Shown: one piece after another, positions 22,584-33,400 of the stretch
Layout of the letters: each line of letters opens with the position of its first letter
How positions within the stretch are numbered: the first letter of the stretch is position 1
Source: Mermis nigrescens
Lineage: Eukaryota; Nematoda; Enoplea; Mermithida; Mermithidae
DNA length: 64,000 nt
NCBI GenBank assembly: GCA_036768485.1
Contig: JAVLUZ010000145.1
Location: 16,454,304-16,518,303 of the forward strand
Direction of reading: 5' to 3'
Translations under genes and position numbers: made by a program
Notes under the pieces: model-generated
Seen by the model: only the letters and a program-made list of their open reading frames with translations
Told to the model about the DNA's origin: nothing
The model's database searches: none

Positions 22584-23054
22584 TCAGGGCTTATGCAAAT
22601 ATTTTTTGAACCATATACAGATTTTTTCATCGTTATCAAGTGTATTATCCGTAAAGTTTCGCTCAATCATATTTATGCTTTTATTTCTGCTCAGCTGATA
22701 TATTGCGTACACGCTATACATACCACAATAATTTGATTGTCTCGACTGTAGAACTTTATTCGATGAAGAATATTTGCTTGCTCCTGCTGCAAAGTGATTA
22801 AACGCCAATTTTAGGCAACTTGCGTAACTGTTAAATTTTCTTCCTGTGCTATCGAAAAACGAAACGCTTTTTCCATTTTTGTAGAATACTACCCAGTGAA
22901 CGCCTGGTCCAGTAGATGAGTCTGTGTTGACAATAACGCAGCTATGTTTTTTAAATTTTTGTCGCTTTATTTCATCGCAAGAAAATACGCCTTGGAAGAT
23001 TTCGCTCGATTCCTTATCGCATTTAATTAAGTTTCTTAATTCATTCGTATTCAT
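22584..23054 (-). CDS. Adenain-type cysteine protease (Polinton PRO)
   Basis: An intact 156-residue C5-family cysteine protease, the maturation enzyme for capsid proteins in Polintons and adenoviruses. Catalytic residues are readable: His53 in GVHWV, Asp68 in FFDSTG, a Gln at 103 or 106 before the nucleophile, and Cys110 in NYCGMYS. The length is slightly shorter than adenovirus adenain. It sits between the capsid gene and the ATPase, all on the minus strand with almost no intergenic space. Confidence 0.9.
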   Translation of the reverse strand: MNTNELRNLIKCDKESSEIFQGVFSCDEIKRQKFKKHSCVIVNTDSSTGPGVHWVVFYKNGKSVSFFDSTGRKFNSYASCLKLAFNHFAAGASKYSSSNKVLQSRQSNYCGMYSVYAIYQLSRNKSINMIERNFTDNTLDNDEKICIWFKKYLHKP

Positions 23055-23055
23055 G

Positions 23056-24341
23056 GTATAAAGTCTAAAATTATATTTTTGCGCTCATCAATAGATATAA
23101 TGTTATCCCATAGAAGATAAAAAAGGACCGTAAAATTTTCATTAATTTCATTCTGTGGCCAGGTTCCGGAAAAAGTTACAACACCATTACTGCGCGCTGG
23201 CACACCCCTTCCTCGGGCATAAGGTCAAAAGGAAGGATTTGGTACCCTTGTTCAGTCCAATCATCATAGCTTACGCCAGTGTCCGAGTCACTGAATAATT
23301 TTCTAACCATGCGCAATGAATTAAGATAAGGTTCTAACATGGAAAAAATGGACTGTAGGGGGCTGGTGGGTACTGCCTCCCATTCACATCAATTTGCGCC
23401 AAAAGGCATTTTTTCAACGTGAAAAGAAAAGGATTGCGCGCATAGTTTCCTGAAAAACAATTGCTAGGCATTAAAGTTAAAATTATTAAACGGGGAACCT
23501 GGCCACTGTGTAATGTGAAGTTTGACAATTGTGTTTGGAACATTATCATTTGAGTAGTTCGGACTACAGCGTGATTAACTGCGTATTGAGCGGGCTTTTG
23601 TTTAAGTCCACGTTCTATAGCCAAAACGCCTGCACTGCTTAAATTTATGCGCCTTACTTTTAAAACCATTTTCGTGATTATCATTTTTTCGGCCGCATTA
23701 TTAGTTCCAGAAAGCAAATGAAAAGGAGAGGAAGATGGAAAAAATGTCAATGAAAATTTTACTCCTGGAATAATTAGCTTATTTTGTAATAAAAGGTCTA
23801 AATGAAGTCTTCCGGCCATTGTTACTTCGGCGCTCTTTGCAAATTTTGACATTCTCGCATCAAAACCTGGGTTTATATCTTTGTCAACACCGTTAAATTT
23901 CCCTGCTTTGTCTTTATAGTAGAGCTGAGGGGCTCCCGCTGACCCGTTTTTTGCAGCTGTTGAGTAGGTAAATGCTGTTTCAATGTAGGCCCTGTAGGGG
24001 TAGGTACCTGTAGCTTGGCTAACTAAGACCCCATTTGCTTTCAATGTAATGTCTTTAAAAATCGAATGTAAAGCTAAATTAACGGGCCCGACTCTCACAC
24101 CATCTGCCAAATCAGCTCCAACCCCATCGACGATTTTAGTTCTTACTTTTAATAAAAAACTCGGATCACTTAACTGTGTAAAAGATTCTGGAATATCAAA
24201 TTGTATTGGTTCATCTGACATAAGCGGATTAATCGGAAAAAATTCCGTTTCGGTCTCGCCAGTGATTGCAGATTGCAAGGTAGGACCGGAAAAAATATCC
24301 AGTTCCTCGACGTTTTCGGTAAGTTTCTTAATTTTTGGCAT
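23056..24341 (-). CDS. Polinton major capsid protein (double jelly-roll; frameshifted C-terminus)
   Basis: The major capsid protein that forms the hexon-like trimers of Polinton particles. The first 335 residues are in one frame (23334-24341) and match the family in order: an N-terminal SGP..QS segment, PIQFDIPES, FLLKVRTKIV, VNLALHSIF, TYPYRAYIE, then the second jelly-roll with GRLHLDLLLQNKL, and NYARNPF near the end. The remaining roughly 90 codons continue down to about 23056 in two other frames, implying two single-base shifts near 23330 and 23210. The overall length would then be typical. The breaks may be consensus errors, since nearby genes are intact. Confidence 0.85.
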
Positions 24342-24519
24342 ATTTAGAGTTTCTTAATGCAAAATTGCGTTGTTTTGTAATATTTATAGACTTTCTGCCT
24401 GCACCAACCTGCTCTTTCTTGCTCTTTTTCTTCTTTTTCTGAGTTTGTTTAATGAAGTCTCCAAATGCCCCACCAACTTGCGTATTATTAGTATTTCTAC
24501 AAAAAGGCTCGTATTTCAT
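24328..24519 (-). CDS. Small basic protein between penton and capsid genes
   Basis: A 63-residue ORF overlapping the ends of both neighbours by 14 and 23 bases. It is strongly basic, with an eight-residue Lys/Ser run (QKKKKKSKKE), a preceding Gly-rich GGAFGDF segment and a basic C-terminal tail. By size, charge and position it could be a core or virion DNA-binding peptide like adenovirus pX, or a nuclear-localisation carrier. No homologue is recognised. Confidence 0.4.
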   Translation of the reverse strand: MKYEPFCRNTNNTQVGGAFGDFIKQTQKKKKKSKKEQVGAGRKSINITKQRNFALRNSKYAKN

Positions 24520-25244
24520 TATGCCTTCGAAAATGAAATTTTATGATAATGGGGTCTAAAATATCGTATGGATTTCCCTTAATATCAGTTATAGTCAAAA
24601 ACATTGACGAAATATAGCTTCGAATTATTTTATGATAACATACACGAGAATATTTATAACTTTTGTACATGCTAAACTGGAAAGAATCCATGCATAAAAT
24701 TTGAATATTTCTTGAGCCGAGCATTACTGGCAAAGTGAAGTCGCACACAATGTAAAAAATTGGGTGAGGGACGGAAACTTTGTAATCTGCACGAATTTTT
24801 TGAAGTTTAGTGGGTAGAACGTTAGGGTAAGTTTCATTCTTTTTAAATCCTAAATATTCAGAATCAAATTTCACTTGAGTATTCAAAATGTTCAGAATAG
24901 CAAAATTTTCATCATTTAATTCTACGCTAAAATATTTTTTCAAAGAATCTGGTATCGCAGAGTTGAAAGAAGCAACAAGTTGCTGAGCATTTTGTGGAAA
25001 ATCGATATTTTTAATTGTAAACAGCTCAGAAATTTTATTAGGATCATCCGGAGAGGCATATTTTATAATTTTAGGGCTTCCCACGGGAGGACTTAGAATA
25101 ATTTCTTCGATTCCAACTTCCCATTCACTCGGAAATTCTAGGGGTTTTTTAGCTGAAAAATATAACCATCTTTCTGCTTAATGCTGTCAAGTGAATTGAA
25201 ATAAACGTAAAATTCAGAAGGTCCTGTGGCAAAATCATCCATCT
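24497..25244 (-). CDS. Polinton penton (minor capsid) protein, broken near N-terminus
   Basis: The single jelly-roll penton protein that caps capsid vertices. The main frame (24497-25084, 195 residues) has the family segments FYIVCDFTLPVMLGSRNIQ, the Tyr-rich YKSYKYSRVCYH, and ITDIKGNPYDILDP. The likely true start is about 25244, where a second frame begins with MDDFATGP and a FYVYFNSLDSI string. A single-base shift between about 25085 and 25180 separates the two. It is followed by the small basic ORF and the capsid gene. Confidence 0.75.
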
Positions 25245-25275
25245 TTGTTGTTTTTTAATTCACTAAAAATAATAT

Positions 25276-26331
25276 TTATAATTTAATTACGTCAGAGACC
25301 CAAGAATCAAATTTTGGACCATAACCCCGCCATCTGACTAAATAATCTGTTTTACCATTCTTTTTACGAGTTTCCAGTATTTTTTCAATCACAAATGAAT
25401 CATCGGCTGAAACGCGAATTTTCTGCATTTCTGGCTCATAGAAAATGCCCTGCAATTTTTCATCCATTTGATCCTTTAATGTGTAAACGGGTGGATTCCT
25501 GGCGAACCTCTCTGCTACAATAAAATACTCTTCTGTCCAGTTTGGCCAATACCCCTTTTCGAAAGTCCGCTTAACTTTACTTATTCGCACTTTATCCCCA
25601 ATATTGAATTTAAATTTTACACTTTTTGCTTCGATTCTAAATGCCCTATTTAAAATTTCTTGCTCATTTTCTCCCGAAACATCTTTCGGCGCCATCCCTA
25701 TTGTTCGGTGAAATGATGAATTATAATTTTCCACTAATTTGTCTATAATATCGATGTACCTGTATGTGTTGTTTTTCGAAAAGTATCGCCACATACGTTC
25801 TTTAAGCGTACGGTTAAATCGTTCAACTACACTTGATTTCATTTCGCTTTGTGTTGTGAAAAAAGCTATAAATTCAGACTTTAAAAATTTCTGAAAAACG
25901 CTGTTTGTAAATTCTTTGCCTTCGTCTGTTTGTAATTTATACGGCTTCCTGCCATCAGATAAAATTTTCTTGAATGCATTCAAAACATCATTTGTGCTTT
26001 TTGACTTTAGAGGAATCGCCCATGCAAATTTTGAAAAAAGGTCAATACATGTTAAGAGATATTTGTAATTTTCGTTAAATTTAATTAGTGTTTGCAAATC
26101 TACAATATCGGCTTGCCACTGTTCATCTATTGCGCTGACTAAAACTTTATTCCTACTGTACGTCTTGCGAGCTTGTTTATGCATACTGTATGTCGGCTGC
26201 TTTTGAAGCCAAGCGCTTACATCTTTAAGCTTAACCTTTGGCGAAATTTTTCTAGCGCGGGTCCAGAGTCCACGGGCACCGATATAACCAGTATCAGGCG
26301 CATAATATAATTTTTCTAGAATTTTCTCCAT
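25276..26331 (-). CDS. Polinton integrase (retroviral-type DDE, with chromodomain)
   Basis: An intact 351-residue integrase that inserts the element into chromosomes. The rve core begins near residue 70. The catalytic triad is readable as Asp75 (WQADIV), Asp136 (QTDEGKEF) and Glu170 (SVVERFNRT), with 33 residues between the last two. After a beta-barrel-like region (KFNIGDKVRI), residues 311-351 form a chromodomain (VIEKILETR, YLVRWRGY, DSWV), which in this family is thought to guide insertion to modified chromatin. An N-terminal His/Cys zinc finger is not evident, so the start may be shortened. Confidence 0.92.
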   Translation of the reverse strand: MEKILEKLYYAPDTGYIGARGLWTRARKISPKVKLKDVSAWLQKQPTYSMHKQARKTYSRNKVLVSAIDEQWQADIVDLQTLIKFNENYKYLLTCIDLFSKFAWAIPLKSKSTNDVLNAFKKILSDGRKPYKLQTDEGKEFTNSVFQKFLKSEFIAFFTTQSEMKSSVVERFNRTLKERMWRYFSKNNTYRYIDIIDKLVENYNSSFHRTIGMAPKDVSGENEQEILNRAFRIEAKSVKFKFNIGDKVRISKVKRTFEKGYWPNWTEEYFIVAERFARNPPVYTLKDQMDEKLQGIFYEPEMQKIRVSADDSFVIEKILETRKKNGKTDYLVRWRGYGPKFDSWVSDVIKL

Positions 26332-26640
26332 TTTTTATCATGCACTCGATGCATTCGTTACTTATAAACAGCGCCCGATCGGCGCCTGGTTTCATATCTA
26401 AAAGCGACGTGGTGGCGCCAGCAGATGAAACTTCACGTATTTAAAGCCGTCTGCCTCAGCACAGATTCATTTGCAGCTATAGTCTGTTCTCGCGAAACCT
26501 TGTGTATGCTTAAGAAAATGCTACAGTATTTTGCTTATATTTTCCATAACAAGGCTTTTGCAAAATTGACTACATTGTACTGCCTTTTATTAAGGCGCTA
26601 ATTTTTTTGGTTTTTTTATTGTTTAATTCGAATAAATCGT
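26332..26640. promoter_or_regulatory. Intergenic region upstream of integrase
   Basis: No ORF. It contains a GC-rich near-palindrome GCGCCCGATCGGCGC near 26371-26385. AT boxes on the minus strand at about 26435-26445 (TTTAAATA) and 26355-26365 (TATAAG) lie 25-110 bases ahead of the integrase start. These are candidate promoter elements for integrase, interesting because the element encodes its own TBP; function is inferred only. Confidence 0.3.
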
Positions 26641-26967
26641 TTATAATACGCGACTAACTCGCTCGTTTAGGCAATTTTCATACATGCTTTCCCATGTATT
26701 TTTGCCATTTTGATCGAAGTCTTGCCATAAATCTAAAATAGGCTCGATTTCACGATTTATTAGGCATCGTTTCACATAAAGCGCAAAATTCCAAAATGCT
26801 TTCCGATTATCGAGGCTTTTGCGATTTTCTTTGTATTCTTCAGAAAGCAAACTCCAAAAGCAGGAGCCAATGCTTTGTGCATCGTGAAAAGTGATGTACC
26901 TTGTACTGGCTTTATCAGCCAACTTGGTCACAAAATGATTAAAACTCAATTCACCTTGAGAACTCAT
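26641..26967 (-). CDS. Hypothetical Polinton protein, 108 aa
   Basis: A complete ORF of unknown function upstream of the integrase. It is predicted mostly helical, with several Trp/Phe residues (CFWSLL, AFWNFALYV) and an acidic DLWQDFDQ segment; no catalytic motif is visible. The codon pattern and compact spacing resemble the neighbouring Polinton genes, so I consider it real. Confidence 0.5.
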   Translation of the reverse strand: MSSQGELSFNHFVTKLADKASTRYITFHDAQSIGSCFWSLLSEEYKENRKSLDNRKAFWNFALYVKRCLINREIEPILDLWQDFDQNGKNTWESMYENCLNERVSRVL

Positions 26968-27009
26968 TTTGTAGATACTTTTTGTCAGATATCGCTCATA
27001 TTTATAACT

Positions 27010-27170
27010 TTACAAGCCATTTTTCGCTTCTTCAACCTGTTGAGCAACATATTTCTTAATCACCATGTTCCAAGCCTCCTGGGATGCCCTATTATATTCA
27101 CAACATCTTGGGCACATTTGAACGTTAAAATACCATTTTCCTGAATTTGTTTCAAAAACGTCTTTTTCAG
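27010..27170 (-). CDS. Hypothetical protein, partial (5' part lost in gap)
   Basis: The last 52 codons of a minus-strand gene that runs into the assembly gap. The visible end has a CPRCC cysteine cluster and a helical acidic/basic tail, which could be part of a zinc-binding domain. By Polinton layout the missing upstream part could be another accessory gene or the end of the polymerase, but no polymerase motif is visible. Confidence 0.4.
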
Positions 27171-27270
27171 NNNNNNNNNNNNNNNNNNNNNNNNNNNNNN
27201 NNNNNNNNNNNNNNNNNNNNNNNNNNNNNNNNNNNNNNNNNNNNNNNNNNNNNNNNNNNNNNNNNNNNNN
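27171..27270. other. Assembly gap, 100 N
   Basis: Exactly 100 N, the usual placeholder for a gap of unknown length. TA repeats flank it on the right. Confidence 0.99.
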
Positions 27271-27479
27271 TATATATATATAGCATTTCCTTAGATTATC
27301 TCCAAAAATTTTCTCCCTGTACAAAACATAGCCCTGTCCAAGTTACCCCTTCGCCCCGTCCAACTTTTGGTTCGGCCCGTCCTAATGATGGGCCGATATG
27401 GGGCATTGCTCAGGTGTGCTGAGGGGTATGCTTCTCGAAAGTCCTGGTAGAGGAGATAGCCCCCATAGCTGCACAAGCG

Positions 27480-27895
27480 TCAGGGTCGGCAGGAGGTGGG
27501 GGGTGAAATCCTGAAAATCCAAAACAGTGAATTTAAGGTTCACGATGTTTTTGCTGTTTTAACGATCAAAATGGTCAAAATAGCCTATAAAACGTTTTTC
27601 CGTGGTAATATCGCATTTTAAAGGCATTTGCAGTCCATTTTGACCGCATTATATTACTTTTAACACTAAAATTGCAAAAATTTATCAATTTTGGGGCGCT
27701 TTTAGAATAAAAGTATTTGAGAGTGCTAATCTGGCGCGCCGCAACGGAAAAATTTTGACGTTTTTACTGCTTTTGACCTAAAAAATGATGCAAAAAACGT
27801 TCCATCAGCTCAAAATCGCTGAACATTACCTGTCCGGCTGATTCTTCAGGGGGTAACACCCCTCACCCCCTATGTGCATGCATGCCCCCCATAGC
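27480..27895 (+). repeat. Dispersed repeat family R1 (GCGCC hairpin type)
   Basis: Shares with 27985-28412, 38585-38918, 63107-63515 and 63710-64000 a common order: a dense T-rich body, a GGCGC..GCGCC mini-hairpin followed by aaaatttttgacg, a tcagctcaaaatcgc segment, and a C-rich GGGGTAATACCCCCTCACC end near tatgtgcatgcatg. No coding capacity. Confidence 0.75.
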
Positions 27896-27907
27896 CCCTC
27901 AGTGTGC

Positions 27908-28540
27908 CAGGCACGTAGCTGGCCGTCCTATTTCGGGGGAACCAACATCAATTTTGGGGTGTCCGGGCATAGTTTCCCAAGGTCGAAAGTTCAGGGGGGG
28001 TGAAATCCCAAAATTTAGGACCACTAAATTTAGAGTCTAGCCTTTTTGCAGGTCAAATATGAAAAATGGCTAAAACTTCCTATGTAACGTGCTTTAATGA
28101 GAAAAACTGCATTTTAAACTTATTTTTGTCCCATTCTGACTAGTTTCGTCACTCTTGTGAACAAAAAATATAAGAATTCATAGAAAATATTGACTTTTCA
28201 AATCATTTTAAGTTCATTCTAGGTATTTTATGGGTAAACAAAAGAGAAATGTATTAGTCGGCGCGAAGCGCCGAAAAATTTTAATATCTTCGCTGCTTTT
28301 GTACCCAAAAATCATGCAGAAAATAATTGATAGCTCAAAATCGTCCGACAGCGATTCAAGTCTCGGACCCTGAGGTGGGGTAATACCCCCTCACCCCCTA
28401 TGAGAATGTGTGGGTCCGGGGTCCAAAAAGGCCAAAAATAGCACAAAATAACGTTTTAAAAGTCCTATCTTTCCGTCTTTTCTGAATTTGGGGGAAGAGG
28501 CCCGGACCCCCCCCCCCCTTCCCCCACAGCTACGTGCCTG
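27908..28540. mobile_element. hAT-type MITE (family M1), split by a nested R1 repeat
   Basis: Ends are the perfect 13-bp inverted repeats CAGGCACGTAGCT and AGCTACGTGCCTG, flanked by a perfect 8-bp target duplication CAGTGTGC (27900-27907 and 28541-28548). The middle (about 27963-28412) is an R1 repeat inserted into the MITE; comparison with the copy at 36432-36595 shows what was interrupted. Non-coding. Confidence 0.9.
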
Positions 28541-28600
28541 CAGTGTGCATGTAAAGTGAGATTACATATGTTAAACGACTTAGATGAGGACTAAAATTAT

Positions 28601-29956
28601 AGCTAGACCCACCGTCCCGCTAGACCCACCGTCTCACTAGACCCACTTTTTCGTCCCGCTAGACCCACCGGAAGTCTCGCTAGACCCACCACGTGCATAA
28701 TGAGGTGTCCCGCTAGACCCACCGTTTCGCGACCGTCCCGCTAGACCCACTGTCTCGGAAGACCCACTCGAAAAAATGAAGACATACATATTACACGTGA
28801 AATGAAAAATAGTTATCAAGACGCTTAAGTGAATTCTGCAAAAATTTTTGTAATCATTAATTAAAAAGCAAGTTTGAGGTGTGCAATAGTCAATAACAAG
28901 CGGTTAGTTTGTTTTCATGAATGTGCAATTGTATATAATTACCATAGGTACTTCATTCGAAAAAAGTTTCGTTATTATCAGCTTCACAGACTAACATAGC
29001 TGACTTCATCATAACGAATTAAAACGAAATTAGCGCGACCGAAATCCATGGCTCGATTCGAAATCAAAATTTCTATATAGTATTTGAAGCGATGAAATAA
29101 AGTGAGCACATGGACATTAGCGCTCCTTAGTCCTATTTTTAAAAATAGATTCGGATTTATTGACAATGACCTAATTAACATTTTCGATTTTTTAGTGAGA
29201 ATTTGCAACATCCGCTCGGCCCGATTATTGTTGAGCCGTCTTTGTGAAATGCCTACATGCTTTTCATCATATTCATATGTGCATATCTGTACTGTTATCG
29301 GAATGCAGTGTCAACGCTTCAATCTGTGTGCCTACTTAGTATGCGGAAATTCCCTGATCGGAGGATACAAAGAGTACAGTACCATTACGATAATAAGCAA
29401 AAAATGCACTCTGAAATGTGTTTGACAAGAGTGTATTCCTTGACATGAAAAATAGAAATTCATTCTTAAAAAATTATCGGCCATGGCTGGTTACTTACCA
29501 TTGCCACACACATGCACGCACATATCTTCTTTGCATGTTATAATTTGTAATATACACAATTTCATGCAATAATATACAAAATTTATTTATTTATTAATTA
29601 AATTTAATTGATTAGGTGGTTAATTAAATGTAATTATTTTTTAATTAATTATTTATATATTTGACTAAACATATATACTTGAATGGATACACTTTGAAAG
29701 CATTTCTGTTTTTGCTTATAAGCGTACATAATTTTCTTCTCTGGTGGGTCTTCCGAGACAGTGGGTCTAGCGGGACGGTCGCAAAACGGTGGGTCTAGCG
29801 GGACACCTCATTATGCACGTGGTGGGTCTAGCGAGACTTCCGGTGGGTCTAGCGGGACGAAAAAGTGGGTCTAGTGGGACGAAAGTGGGTCTAGTGGGAC
29901 GGTGGGTCTAGCAGGACGGTGGGTCAAGCGGGACGGTGGGTCTAGCGAGACGGGAC
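28601..29956. mobile_element. Foldback-like element with arms of tandem GTGGGTCTAGCGGGAC repeats
   Basis: The left arm (28601-28768) and right arm (29743-29956) are inverted copies built of 16-17-base units whose core is GTGGGTCTAGCGGGAC. Unique spacers, such as cctcattatgcacgtg and gacttccg, occur in mirrored order. The right arm has extra outer units. The 970-base loop holds AT-rich DNA with no recognisable gene. The arrangement resembles FB-type foldback transposons. Confidence 0.75.
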
Positions 29957-30463
29957 CCGCAGAAATAATCGGGCATAAACGACTAGAGTTCTAATCAATA
30001 AAATATTCTGATTATAAAAATATTAAAATTACTGAAATTTACGATTAAATCGAGGTGTAAACAAGTCACTGAAATCATTTGGTATCAACTGATTTTATCG
30101 AATTACCATTTATGTAAATTACAATCAAACTTGAACTAAACTTATTACAAATTAAAGTAAATAAAATCCCGAATCCAAAATCAAACCCAAATTGCTTAAA
30201 TTGAATTTAAATTAAATCACTTAAATCTTAAATAAACTTACATAGATTACAAACTTAAATAGCAAAACGAAGCTACATTTTTCAAAAACATCATATATTA
30301 TTTGCTCTAAACCGAAAGTTATATTATTGTACAAATATGAGATAAAAAACTAAAAATTTTATCAGTTTTAATATATAATTTATTAATTAATTATTTATTA
30401 TTAATTAATTATTTATTTTTTATGTATTATAATTTATTAATCTTGTAAATTTTTTATATATAC
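29957..30463. other. No gene seen; AT-rich
   Basis: AT-rich DNA between the foldback element and the last visible GNL3-like exon. No exon of the missing gene part is recognised. Confidence 0.5.
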
Positions 30464-33400
30464 CAGATTTGAACTCTGTTCCTGAGTCGATGCTTTAAAG
30501 GCCACGGTAGGAAATTCGCTTCTAAGTACTTCAACCAGGCTATTACGTTATCTTTAGGAATAAGATCTGAAAAAAACAACAAAAATAACGAATAAAAAGT
30601 GCCATACATTTTTATTTATCGATTATCGTTCATTCAGTTTATTCTTTTATGATTTATTTATCTGTATTATCTTTTATTTAATCATTTAATCATTATTTAT
30701 TCAATTGTTCGCCTGACTTACGTCGTACCCGAAATTATTTTTTACCGAAAATAAATTAAAAAAATAGACCGATAATAGAATAGAATTGATTAAAATAAAT
30801 TTGATTGTTTTCACCCTTAGTTATTGATAAACAACACTTAAAACGCAAATTTGGGTAGTTGTAAACAAAATTTAATACTATTTCTACGTATAACAACTAC
30901 GTAAGTGTGTAATGCGTAATTTGTAAAGTGTAATGTGTAAAGTGTAATGTGTAAAGTGTAATGTGTAATGTGTAATGTGCTATGAGTAATGTAGCGCCTA
31001 CTCGATCATTTTCCTTAAAAATCGTAGATTTAAGAATGAATTGAAATTAATTAAGGTAAAATAATAGGAAACTTAGCCAGTGTCAGTTGTTCAAATGCCG
31101 ATTAGAAAATTCGGCAACACAGGTAAATTAGGCATATCCAATAAAATATTAAAAAATGATAAGAAACAAGCGTAAAACAGAGACACAATAATTATTTGCC
31201 AAACCAGGGTTAAACCTAGCTTAATGCTAAGCTTAGACCGTAGCCTAAAAACGCATGGTCTGAATTCGCATGCCTTATTACCAACAGTCTAAAATTAGGA
31301 TATGCGACGTGGAAGCGAACTAAACTCGTTTTAAATCTAGCTTAAGCCATATGGCGGTGACACTAATTTAGGGTTGACGTCCTTATTCCCATAAAATTAC
31401 GAAAAATTAGATTTTTCCTCTTACCCCAATTACGTTTTCGAATAAAAGTGCTTAATTTGATCTTTTTTGGCGATTCCGTAATTTTTGACCAAAAATAGCC
31501 AACTACTTACGCTTACAAATGACCGACTAACCCAGCCTAATTTTAAGCCCATACGTTTAAACCCGGATTAAATCTAAATTAAGAGCTTCGAGTTAGGGCC
31601 CGAAAATGGGCAACAATTGCTCAGCTATTATGGAGTCGACGCAAGGTTTAAATCGTACTACGACAAATCCATTAACCCAACTTAAACCAAAATTAAGCGA
31701 GGATTAAGCCAAAAATAAGCGATGCTTAAATTCAGATATAAAAACTGAGTCTAAAATACGATTAAAAACTGAAATACCGATTTTATTTAGAAGAAAGATT
31801 AGGCGTTTGCCGCTTTCGATGACATTCTTCTCCAAATCTCGGCTTCTCGAACCCAGCGGATCCCTGGCGTCCAAAACTTCCACCACAATATCCGCTTTTT
31901 CCACAACTTTCTTTACTTCCGAATAATAAATTTTCAACGAATTGTCGGCCGCCTTTGAAGTCGTAAAATCAACGGCGTCGACGTTCGAGCGTTCGGCGGC
32001 TAATGTTTGCTTTGAAAAAAAGAATTAAAATTTACGAAAACATGCAAAAAAAACAAGCAGCAAAAACAAAAACGAAAAACAAACAAAAACAAAAACTTAA
32101 AAAAAACAAAACAAAAACTACACAAAAACAAAAACATAAAAGAAAAGCAAAAACAAATAAAAAACAAGAAACTAAATTCGAAAACATTAAGTCAAACACG
32201 GATTAAAATGAATAAAATAAAATTTAAATAAAACTAAACAAAAACTAAAAGCAGCATTAAGAAAGTATTGATATCAAAATTATATATGTATATGTATATA
32301 TCAAAAAATCTTGAGCAAAATTTGAAAATAAGAAAAATTTTGAATAAACAATAAAACAGGAGAAAAAGAATAATAGAAATAAAAAAGATAGGCATACCAA
32401 AGGAACAAATTGACAAATTATATACGAACACGAAACAATAATTAAGAAAAAACAAACAACAAAGATAAAACGCAGAAAAAGTAGAAAAAAATGAAAATTA
32501 ACGAAATAGACAAGTAAAATATTTCCCTGAAAAATATAATATAGGCCTAAAAAATCGAAACTCTCAAAAACTGCCTTCCGATGATTATTATCTGGCATTT
32601 TCAAATTCCAAAAATTATATTTCTTATCCCACCCCAAAAACTGATATTTTATTCCCACCCTTTTTGGCAAAAACTTACGTTTTTTAAACCTTTTTTATTT
32701 ATGTACATATGCAAGTGTTTTTGTGCCAAATTTTACCCAAAACGCAGGTCATTTACCCCCCCCCCCAACAGAAAAAAAGGCCAAACGCCAACCTAAATGA
32801 AAAATGCTCAAATTTCTAGTAGAATGGTGGAAAACGCTTAAACTAGGGTCAAATTGCGAAAAAATACACTTTTGCATCTATTTGCTGAGAAACTTATATT
32901 TTTTACATTTCATTTCAAACTTCTTTATTTTAGAAAACTTAAATATTTTTAATATATATTTAAAATATTTTTGTTGCATTTTTTTAGTTTTTTGGCTTAA
33001 TATTATTTAACATTAGCGAATTACTGTAGCATCGTATTGATTTTGGCGAACGAGCGCGTCTTGTATCAATGAACCCAAATTGCGCTTCTCGTTCAATTTT
33101 TTATCCTTGGCCCTCTTTCGCTTATCTTTGAGCGCTTGCCTCTGCTTCAATTTGTTAGTTTCTTCCTTGAATGGTAAATAAATGATAAATAAGTTAATAA
33201 ATTATCATAAATAATGGGGAAAATGCGAATATTGAAAACTGACTAAGCGCCCCAGCGCAATGAATAAAAAAGGTCGCGAAAACGAGAAAAATATGGGTTG
33301 GGGAAAAAAGATCAAATTGAGTGAGTGTGGTTCAGAAAAATGGTGAAATTTTGAAAACTTTCGAAAACTTCATTAGAGAAGAAGGTGAGGCGAAAATAAA

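Larger units (their letters stand above)
19641..27170 (-). mobile_element. Polinton B: young Polinton/adintovirus-like element, right end lost in gap
   Basis: A well-preserved Polinton (Maverick; endogenised adintovirus-like dsDNA element). Its left tip starts AGTAGTTAAGCC at 19641. Gene order on the minus strand from high to low coordinates is an unknown partial ORF, an unknown 108-aa ORF, integrase, penton, small basic protein, major capsid, protease and ATPase. An accessory block follows: F-box (plus strand), TBP-like, and a possible Bcl-2-like protein. DNA polymerase B and the second terminus are absent and probably lie in or beyond the N gap at 27171-27270. The target is the capsid pseudogene of Polinton A. 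Conserved catalytic motifs with only isolated single-base frameshifts indicate a recent insertion. Confidence 0.85.

Noticed and set aside
24049..24357. Plus-strand 102-residue ORF
   Set aside because: Antisense of the capsid gene.
28637..28819. Gly/Ser-rich ORF
   Set aside because: Translation of the foldback arm repeat.
28601..29956. CRISPR-like array of spaced repeats
   Set aside because: Eukaryotic context, repeats inverted between two arms, spacers mirrored; better explained as a foldback element.
32003..32206. Lysine-rich 67-residue ORF
   Set aside because: A-rich simple sequence in an intron.
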